This document shows positions 1-5,288 of a stretch of 9,778 bases of DNA, piece after piece. Made by a program: the position numbers and the translations under genes. This DNA is from an uncultured Rhodocyclaceae bacterium (GTDB lineage Bacteria; Pseudomonadota; Gammaproteobacteria; Burkholderiales; Rhodocyclaceae), in NCBI GenBank assembly GCA_903950295.1, contig CAJBAP010000201.1:1-9778 (forward strand), read 5' to 3'. Under the pieces are notes generated by a model that worked only from the letters and a program-made list of their open reading frames with translations, did not search any database and was not told the origin of the DNA. Numbering within the stretch: the stretch's first letter is position 1; each line of letters starts with the position of its first letter.

Positions 1-194
1 CTGCCGGCCTCGAACAGCGCCATGCTGACGACAACCAGCAGCAGCATCTGGCGCACCAGAAAAAAGTCGCGGAACAGAAAGATGTCGCGGAAACAAGCCG
101 TGACGCAAAAGTCCGAGCGGTGCATGACGAAGCCCGCCACAAGTCCGATGGCGAGTGAGCTGACAACGATCAGCAGGTACGGTTGTGCGAACAT
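1..194 (-). CDS. YeeE/YedE-family membrane transporter, N-terminal fragment
   Basis: Only the first 64 codons are in the window; the gene continues past base 1. The visible protein opens with a hydrophobic helix (residues about 6-24, LLIVVSSLAIGLVAGF), then the motif HRSDFCVTACFRDIFLFRD at residues 25-43, then a second hydrophobic helix (about 48-62). An 'R-x-x-F-C-x-x-x-x-F-R-D' signature with a conserved cysteine after the first helix is typical of the YeeE/YedE (DUF395) inner-membrane family. Characterised members import thiosulfate or are linked to sulfur and selenium metabolism. The ATG at 194-192 was chosen because a strong AAGGAGG lies 11 bases upstream, and the in-frame sequence before it offers no better start. 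The gene is transcribed divergently from the hybrid kinase at 373. The substrate cannot be told from this fragment. Family assignment is fairly sure, function is not. Confidence 0.75.
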   Translation of the reverse strand, partial: MFAQPYLLIVVSSLAIGLVAGFVMHRSDFCVTACFRDIFLFRDFFLVRQMLLLVVVSMALFEAG

Positions 195-205
195 CAGTGC
201 AAGCC

Positions 206-212
206 CCTCCTT
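206..212 (-). promoter_or_regulatory. Strong ribosome binding site for the YeeE-like gene
   Basis: Read on the minus strand this is AAGGAGG, a near-perfect anti-Shine-Dalgarno complement. It sits 11 bases before the ATG at 194, a somewhat long spacing. No other in-frame start lies closer, so it fixes the start of the divergent membrane protein. Confidence 0.7.
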
Positions 213-321
213 GTCTGATGACGGCAGGATAGCCGATCACCGTTCCCGTGTGGAGGCGTTGCGTCCACGCCGTCCCGCCAGCGCCGATTTTTACCGGCGT
301 ACCTCCTGACGGAAGTTGGGC

Positions 322-327
322 TATATT
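322..327 (+). promoter_or_regulatory. Candidate -10 element for the hybrid kinase gene
   Basis: TATATT matches the sigma70 -10 consensus at five of six positions. It lies 45 bases before the kinase ATG, inside the 178-base gap between the two divergent genes. I could not find a convincing -35 hexamer at 16-18 bases upstream, so this is only a candidate. The remainder of the 195-372 gap shows nothing else I can name. Confidence 0.25.
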
Positions 328-372
328 GAAACGGTTGGCGCATCTCCGCGTGCAAGTTTCAGGTAATCGACC

Positions 373-2997
373 ATGCAAGTGTTTGTGTATCGACTGATGG
401 ATCTGCCCAAGTTGGTCGGCTTGGTCGCGCTCTATGTCTTGCTGGCCCAGGCCGTCTTTCTGATTTTTGGCGGGAACAGTGTCGTCAGTTTCCTTTGGCC
501 CGCCACGGGCGTGGGTCTGGCCGTTGTGCTGCTGGGTGGCTACAAGTATCTGCCGGCGGCTTTCGTGGGCGCCCTGCTGGGCTATTTGCTGGTGGGTGGT
601 TCTTTGGCTTTCTCCCTGACGGTGGCGCTGCGCCACGTACTGACACTCGCGCTCGGCATCTGGCTGCTGCGCCGGGAAGGCGGCTTCGACCCGGATTTGC
701 GCAAACTGGGCGACTATGTGCGCCTGCTCCTGCTGGCCTTGGGCCTTGGCCTGTTAACTGCCGGGGTCATGCAGGCACTGGCTACGATCGACACACAAAG
801 CCTGGGCGGATATTTTAGCTTCAAGCAGCGCGTGGCCGGCTACATGCTGGCGGTCAGTGTCGTCGTGCCCTTCGTGCTGGTCTGGCGGCGTTTGCCGCGC
901 GAATGGCTGGCGACCTGGCGCACGACCCTCGAAACCCTGCTGATCCTCGGCCTGACCTTCCTCGTCGGCCAGGTAGTGTTCCTCAACTGGCTGAACGACT
1001 CGCTCGGGCAGATCGCGCGCGGCTACTGGATGTTCCTCCTGGTTACCTGGGTCGCCGTGCGCCTGGGGCTGCACGGTGCAGTGCTGACCATCCTGATGAT
1101 GGCCATCCAGGGCGTCGTGGGCGCGCAAATGGGGCTGGGCTTCTTCTCCAACGACATCGCCAAGACCGGCCTGTCCAACTACTTCTACTACACCCTGTGC
1201 CTCTCGGCGGTCGGCATGGCGTTGGCAATTTATCTCTCCCAGAAGAAGCAGACGACACAGGAGCTGGAAACATATCAGCAGCATCTCCAGGAACTGGTAC
1301 AGGAACGCACGCAGCAGATCGAAACGCTGAATGTGGAACTTCAGCGCCGTGTCGATGAGGCAGAAGCCGCCAACCGGGCCAAGAGCGAATTCCTGGCCAA
1401 GATGAGTCACGAAATCCGTACGCCGATTAACGGCATCCTCGGTATGGCCCACCTGATGGGCCGCACCACCTTGAGCGACCAACAAGCGAACCAGCTCGAC
1501 AAGATTCAACTGTCGGGCAAGCATCTGCTCAGCATCATCAACGATATTCTCGACCTCTCGAAGATCGAGGCGGGCAAACTCACGCTCGAAACGCGGAATT
1601 TCTCGGTTGCCGAGTTGATCCGGGCCGTCCTCGCCGTGACGGGCGAAAGCATTCGAGCCAAGGGTTTGTCGCTACATGTGGCGGTATCAGACTTGCCGCC
1701 TTTCCTGATCGGCGACGCCAACCGCCTCGGACAGATCCTGATCAATTATCTCGGTAATGCCGTGAAATTTACCGGACAAGGGAGCATCTCCATCTCTGCC
1801 AGGATCGAGGCAGAAACCGCTGACGATCTGTTGATCCGCTTTGAAATCACCGATACCGGGGCCGGCCTGACACTCGACCAGCAGGCCCGCCTGTTCAAGG
1901 TATTCGAGCAGGGCGACAACTCGACCGCGCGCAAACATGGCGGTGCCGGTCTGGGGTTGGCCATCAACAAGCGCCTGGCCGAGTTGATGGGCGGCAGCGT
2001 GGGGGTCGTCAGTCAGCCCGGGCAGGGCAGCACCTTCTGGGTGGCCGTGCGCCTGGGGCGGGGGGAGGCGCAGGCGGAAACAACGACGACCGCCGCCGGC
2101 ATGACCGCGGAGGAGGCCTTGCGACGGGACTATCGCGGCACGCGATTGCTACTTGCCGAGGATGACTTGATCAATCAGGAGGTAGCGCTCGGCCTGCTGC
2201 GTGACACCGGCTTTGCGGTCGATCTGGCCGTGGATGGCGCACAGGCTCTGGCCCTGGCGACGTCAGGAAATTACGCACTGATCCTGATGGACATGCAGAT
2301 GCCGGACATGGACGGTGTCGAGGCCACCCGCCGCATCCGCGCCTTGCCGCAGGGTAGCAGCGTGCCGATCATTGCCATGACGGCCAACGCTTTCGCCGAT
2401 GACCGCGAACGTTGCTTCGTCGCCGGCATGAACGACTTCATCGCCAAGCCGATCGATCCAGTAATCGTCTTTGCCACCTTGCTGAAGTGGTTGCCGGCGC
2501 AGCCCCTGACTGAGCGGTTAGCCGTTGCTGTCCCGGCAGTGGTGAAGACCGCACCCACCCTGGCCGATGCCGACCAGTTGGCGTGCCTTGAACACTTGTC
2601 CGGGTTCGATGTGGTGCGCGGCCTGAAGGCGGTGCACGGCAATGCCACCCGCTACCTGACCTTGCTGCAGTTGCTCATCGAAGCGCATGCCAGCGATATG
2701 AATCAATTGAGGGCCAGCATAGTGGCGGGGGATCGGGACACGGCCCTGCGGCTGGCTCACAAGCTTAAAGGTGCGGCGGCCACGCTGGGCGCCGATGCGC
2801 TGGCGGAGGTAGCCAAGCGGATTGAATTGCATCTGCGCAATGTGGCAGATATTGATGCTGCCGATAAAGTTCTGCAGACCGACATAACGGCTCTTGAACA
2901 GGTGTTCATGGCCTTGGCCGCCGTCCTGCCAGCGCCGACTTCTGGCTGCCCGATCATGCGGCTTGATGTTTCAGTCCCGTTCGATGCCAACCGGTAA
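373..2997 (+). CDS. Hybrid sensor histidine kinase: MASE1 - HisKA - HATPase - receiver - Hpt
   Basis: This is an 874-residue membrane phosphorelay kinase. Residues about 8-290 are an eight-or-so-helix membrane sensor resembling MASE1 (for example [14 protein letters not shown] at 40-53). A coiled segment follows at 293-338. The HisKA box has the phosphoacceptor His346 in SHEIRTP. The ATPase domain shows the N box (N458, N462 in [13 protein letters not shown]), the G1 box DTGAGL (494-499) and the G2 box GGAGLGLAI (523-531). The receiver (about 590-705) has acidic residues 596-598, phosphoacceptor Asp640 in [11 protein letters not shown], Thr670 and Lys692. The C-terminal Hpt domain (about 735-850) has His796 in [13 protein letters not shown]. 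All catalytic residues are intact, so a His-Asp-His relay is expected, ending on a response regulator not encoded here. There is no PAS domain or output domain. The ATG at 373 follows a modest AGGT; the next in-frame ATG is at codon 9. The stimulus is unknown. Confidence 0.92.
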   Translation: MQVFVYRLMDLPKLVGLVALYVLLAQAVFLIFGGNSVVSFLWPATGVGLAVVLLGGYKYLPAAFVGALLGYLLVGGSLAFSLTVALRHVLTLALGIWLLRREGGFDPDLRKLGDYVRLLLLALGLGLLTAGVMQALATIDTQSLGGYFSFKQRVAGYMLAVSVVVPFVLVWRRLPREWLATWRTTLETLLILGLTFLVGQVVFLNWLNDSLGQIARGYWMFLLVTWVAVRLGLHGAVLTILMMAIQGVVGAQMGLGFFSNDIAKTGLSNYFYYTLCLSAVGMALAIYLSQKKQTTQELETYQQHLQELVQERTQQIETLNVELQRRVDEAEAANRAKSEFLAKMSHEIRTPINGILGMAHLMGRTTLSDQQANQLDKIQLSGKHLLSIINDILDLSKIEAGKLTLETRNFSVAELIRAVLAVTGESIRAKGLSLHVAVSDLPPFLIGDANRLGQILINYLGNAVKFTGQGSISISARIEAETADDLLIRFEITDTGAGLTLDQQARLFKVFEQGDNSTARKHGGAGLGLAINKRLAELMGGSVGVVSQPGQGSTFWVAVRLGRGEAQAETTTTAAGMTAEEALRRDYRGTRLLLAEDDLINQEVALGLLRDTGFAVDLAVDGAQALALATSGNYALILMDMQMPDMDGVEATRRIRALPQGSSVPIIAMTANAFADDRERCFVAGMNDFIAKPIDPVIVFATLLKWLPAQPLTERLAVAVPAVVKTAPTLADADQLACLEHLSGFDVVRGLKAVHGNATRYLTLLQLLIEAHASDMNQLRASIVAGDRDTALRLAHKLKGAAATLGADALAEVAKRIELHLRNVADIDAADKVLQTDITALEQVFMALAAVLPAPTSGCPIMRLDVSVPFDANR

Positions 2998-3002
2998 AAA
3001 CG

Positions 3003-3036
3003 AAAAACCCCGCGCAGACTGACGCCTGACGGGGTT
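3003..3036 (-). terminator. Rho-independent terminator of sodB
   Basis: Read on the minus strand, AACCCCG (3036-3030) and CGGGGTT (3012-3006) form a 7-bp GC-rich stem around a 17-base loop. A T-run follows, continuing as TTTCGTTTTT toward 2998. The T-tract is only on the minus side, so it serves sodB (stop at 3094). The plus side after the stem reads CTGGCAG, without Ts. The element starts within a few bases of the kinase stop codon. Confidence 0.8.
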
Positions 3037-3093
3037 CTGGCAGCAGTCGCAGAAGATTTGCGATTGCTGTCCTGGCGGGGCAGACCCGATGGC

Positions 3094-3678
3094 TCAGGCG
3101 AAATTCTTCGCCGCGAAATCCCAGTTGGCCAGATTGTTGAGGAAGGTCTCGACGAACTTCGGGCGCATATTGCGGAAGTCGATGTAGTAGGCATGTTCCC
3201 AGACGTCGACGCACAGCAGTGCCTTGTCGCCGGTGGTCAGCGGGGTGCCGGCGGCGCCCATGTTGACGATGTCTACCGAACCATCGGCCTTCTTCACCAG
3301 CCAGGTCCAACCCGAACCGAAGTTGCCGACGGCGGAGGTCTGGAAGGCTTTCTTGAACTCGTCGAACGAGCCCCATTTCTTGTTGATGGCATCGGCCAGA
3401 GCGCCGGTCGGGGCACCGCCACCATTCGGCTTCAGGCAGTTCCAGAAGAAAGTGTGGTTCCAGACTTGCGCGGAATTGTTGTAGATGCCGCCGGCGGGGG
3501 CCTTCTTGACGATGGCTTCGAGGTCGAGGGCTTCGTATTCGGTACCCTTGATCAGGTTGTTCAGGTTGGTGACGTAGGCCTGGTGGTGCTTGGCATAGTG
3601 GTATTCGAAGGTTTCCTTCGACATGTGCGGGGCGAGGGCATCCATCGCGAACGGCAGGGCGGGCAGGGTGTGTTCCAT
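3094..3678 (-). CDS. sodB: Superoxide dismutase, iron type (SodB)
   Basis: This 194-residue protein converts superoxide to hydrogen peroxide and oxygen in the cytoplasm. The four metal ligands are present: His27 (FEYHYAKHH), His75 (QVWNHTFFW), Asp158 and His162 (DVWEHAYY). The active-site glutamine comes from the N-terminal half (Q71 in AQVWNH), and the later position reads GAA rather than GAQ. That pattern is the usual mark of iron rather than manganese SODs. Length matches E. coli SodB (about 193). The ATG at 3678 is preceded by TGGAG six bases upstream and gives the usual MEHTLPALPF start. An in-frame extension to 3879 would lie inside xseA and is rejected. It lies 58 bases downstream of xseA on the same strand with no terminator between them, so co-transcription is likely. 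A dedicated promoter in the gap cannot be excluded. Confidence 0.96.
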   Translation of the reverse strand: MEHTLPALPFAMDALAPHMSKETFEYHYAKHHQAYVTNLNNLIKGTEYEALDLEAIVKKAPAGGIYNNSAQVWNHTFFWNCLKPNGGGAPTGALADAINKKWGSFDEFKKAFQTSAVGNFGSGWTWLVKKADGSVDIVNMGAAGTPLTTGDKALLCVDVWEHAYYIDFRNMRPKFVETFLNNLANWDFAAKNFA

Positions 3679-3684
3679 GTAGTT

Positions 3685-3689
3685 CTCCA
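3685..3689 (-). promoter_or_regulatory. Ribosome binding site of sodB
   Basis: The minus strand reads TGGAG six bases before the ATG at 3678. This spacing decides the start codon against the longer reading frame that runs back into xseA. Confidence 0.75.
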
Positions 3690-3736
3690 GTGTTGGGGGC
3701 AAAGATGAGCGGCTGATTTGGGGCTTAAAACGGGAA

Positions 3737-5038
3737 TTACAAGCTCGGATCGCCCGGGTTGGATTGCGGATGTTTGACAACGGCACTGGCCTCCCCGGCG
3801 GCGAAACGTAGCTCAAGTGTATCGCCGGCCGCGAGTTGCATGGCGTCGCGCACGATCGTGCCGTTGGCGGTGCGGACAATGCTGTAGCCGCGCTGGAGAG
3901 TCGCCAGGGGTGAAAGGGCGGACAAGGCGCCGCTGCAATGGCTCAGGCGGTCGCGTTGCCGGGTGGTCAATTTGTTCATCGCCTGGCGCAGGCGGTGCGT
4001 CAGCAACTCGATGTGCTGGCGGCTGGCGGCAATCCTTTGGGCGGGATGGACGAGGCGCAGCGCCAGTCGGTCGACGGCCTGCATGCGGGTTTCGAGTGCC
4101 GACTGCATGCTGCGGCGCAAGGCAGCGGTCAGGCCAGCCAATTCGGTGCTGGCTTCGAACCAACCGGCGCTCGCCAGTTCGGCGGCGGCGGTGGGCGTGG
4201 CGGCACGGCGATCGGCCACATAGTCGGCGATGGTGGTGTCGGTTTCGTGGCCGATGCCCGTGATAACGGGGGGTGCCGGCGGGACGGCGCCGGCAGAAGT
4301 TGGCGCTGGCGAGACGGCACAATGGGCGGCGATGGCGCGGGCCACCGCCTCGTCGTTGAAGGCCCAGAGATCCTCGATGCTGCCGCCGCCCCGCACGATC
4401 AGGAGCAGGTCACATTCCTTGCGCGCTGTAGCCGCTGCCAGTGCGGCGACGATGGCGGCAGGGGCTTCCGCACCTTGCACCAGTGTCGGGTAAATAATCA
4501 GTTCGACATGGGGCGCGCGGCGTGCGAAGGCAGCGATGACGTCGCGCAAGGCGGCGGCCTGCGGTGAGGTAATCAGCCCGACGCGACGCGGAAAGCGCGG
4601 CAACGCACGCTTGTTTTTCTCGTCGAACAGGCCTTCGCCGGCGAGCTTTTCGCGCAGGCGCACAAACAGTTCATACAGGTGGCCGATGCCGGCGCGGCGC
4701 ATGCCTTCCACATTCAACTGGAAATCGCCACGCGCTTCGTAAAGGGTGACCAGCGCCTGTGCCTCAACCTGTTGCCCGTTTTCCAGCTGCCAGGGCAGTG
4801 ACTGGGCGCGCGAGCGAAACATCACGCAACGCACCTGTGCCTGGGCGTCCTTCAGCGAGAAATACACATGACCTGACGCAGCCCGGGTCAGGTTGGAAAC
4901 TTCGCCGCAGACCCAGAACAGGGGGAAGCGTTGTTCAAGCAACAAGCGCACCTGGCGGTTCAGTTCGCTTACGCTAAGGATTTCGGTGGACAAGTAAGGT
5001 GTGATGGCAGGTGGAGGGGCGCGGCGATGGTACCTCAT
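3737..5038 (-). CDS. xseA: Exodeoxyribonuclease VII large subunit
   Basis: XseA is the catalytic large subunit of exonuclease VII, which with several XseB copies degrades single-stranded DNA in repair and recombination. From the ATG at 5038 the protein has 433 residues (E. coli 456). The N-terminal OB fold (about 18-112) includes FWVCGEVSNLTRAASGHVYFSLKD split across residues 41-64. The catalytic part shows GLITSPQAAALRDV (154-167), LIVRGGGSIEDLWAFNDE (213-230) and GIGHETDTTIADYVADRRA (261-279), all hallmarks of the family. A helical, coiled-coil-like region (about 290-375) precedes the C-terminal GYSIVR segment. Residues about 243-256 are an Ala/Pro-rich stretch that seems inserted before the VITGIGHETD motif. 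The start is uncertain: a TTG at 5062 adds eight codons, and no strong Shine-Dalgarno precedes either choice. xseB is not in the window. Confidence 0.95.
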   Translation of the reverse strand: MRYHRRAPPPAITPYLSTEILSVSELNRQVRLLLEQRFPLFWVCGEVSNLTRAASGHVYFSLKDAQAQVRCVMFRSRAQSLPWQLENGQQVEAQALVTLYEARGDFQLNVEGMRRAGIGHLYELFVRLREKLAGEGLFDEKNKRALPRFPRRVGLITSPQAAALRDVIAAFARRAPHVELIIYPTLVQGAEAPAAIVAALAAATARKECDLLLIVRGGGSIEDLWAFNDEAVARAIAAHCAVSPAPTSAGAVPPAPPVITGIGHETDTTIADYVADRRAATPTAAAELASAGWFEASTELAGLTAALRRSMQSALETRMQAVDRLALRLVHPAQRIAASRQHIELLTHRLRQAMNKLTTRQRDRLSHCSGALSALSPLATLQRGYSIVRTANGTIVRDAMQLAAGDTLELRFAAGEASAVVKHPQSNPGDPSL

Positions 5039-5144
5039 CCACAAACCGGCGGGCTTGGCCAAAGACGTCCAAGGGGTGCTTGGAGAGGCTGATTGCCCCG
5101 TATAACTATATGAATAAATTAATAAAATCCTTGGAAACTTTTGG

Positions 5145-5184
5145 CGCTAAGTAACAAAAGTCCTTTGTAGCTGCCCACTTAGCG
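5145..5184. repeat. Nested inverted repeat (long stem-loop)
   Basis: CGCTAAGT (5145-5152) is perfectly complementary to ACTTAGCG (5177-5184). Inside this 8-bp outer arm lies a second inverted pair, ACAAA (5154-5158) and TTTGT (5164-5168), around a 5-base loop. No T-tract follows on either strand, so it is not a standard intrinsic terminator. It could fold in the 5' leader of an RNA or be a protein-binding palindrome; its role is unknown. Confidence 0.5.
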
Positions 5185-5210
5185 ACTCCGTACGCAAGAG
5201 ACTCACAGAC

Positions 5211-5233
5211 TTTTCCACAGTTTTTGTGGATAA
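5211..5233. promoter_or_regulatory. Head-to-head pair of DnaA-box-like 9-mers
   Basis: The minus strand over 5233-5225 reads TTATCCACA, a perfect match to the high-affinity DnaA box. The plus strand over 5211-5219 reads TTTTCCACA, one base off. The boxes point at each other across five bases and, with one flanking base pair, form a 10-bp arm with a single mismatch (5210-5234). No T-tract makes it a terminator. DnaA binding is inferred from the motif only. It lies 55 bases before the Sel1-repeat gene start. Confidence 0.5.
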
Positions 5234-5288
5234 GCAGGGCAATTGATCGGGGTATGCTTTCGAATCCCAATTTGGTGCGATCAATCAG

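Larger units (their letters stand above)
5039..5288. other. AT-richer divergent intergenic region between xseA and the Sel1-repeat gene
   Basis: These 250 bases separate two divergent genes. Bases 5101-5130 are almost pure A/T. On the minus strand this part contains TATAGT (5110-5105), a five-of-six match to a sigma70 -10 and a candidate xseA promoter about 65 bases before its start; no clear -35 is seen. Next come the stem-loop at 5145-5184 and the DnaA-box-like pair at 5211-5233, both listed separately. On the plus strand TATGCT (5253-5258) is a weak -10 candidate for the Sel1 gene. I see no small gene or RNA gene that I can support here. Confidence 0.5.

Noticed and set aside
22..309. 95-codon plus-strand frame at the window start
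   Set aside because: It lies opposite the YeeE-like fragment, has a Ser/Thr/Arg-rich composition and shows no family resemblance.
754..1524. 256-codon minus-strand frame inside the hybrid kinase
   Set aside because: Its sequence is low in recognisable motifs and lies fully opposite intact membrane and HisKA regions.
3058..3708. 216-codon plus-strand frame opposite sodB
   Set aside because: It is the complement of a strongly conserved enzyme and has no start signal or domain.
3679..3879. N-terminal extension of sodB to 3879
   Set aside because: It would overlap the xseA C-terminus. The ATG at 3678 has a good ribosome binding site and gives the standard SodB length.
5101..5234. Main chromosomal replication origin
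   Set aside because: Only two DnaA-like boxes are present, and none of the usual origin genes are nearby. The motif pair alone does not support an oriC call.
5210..5234. Intrinsic terminator made by the paired DnaA-like boxes
   Set aside because: The stem is AT-rich, has a mismatch and is not followed by Ts on either strand.
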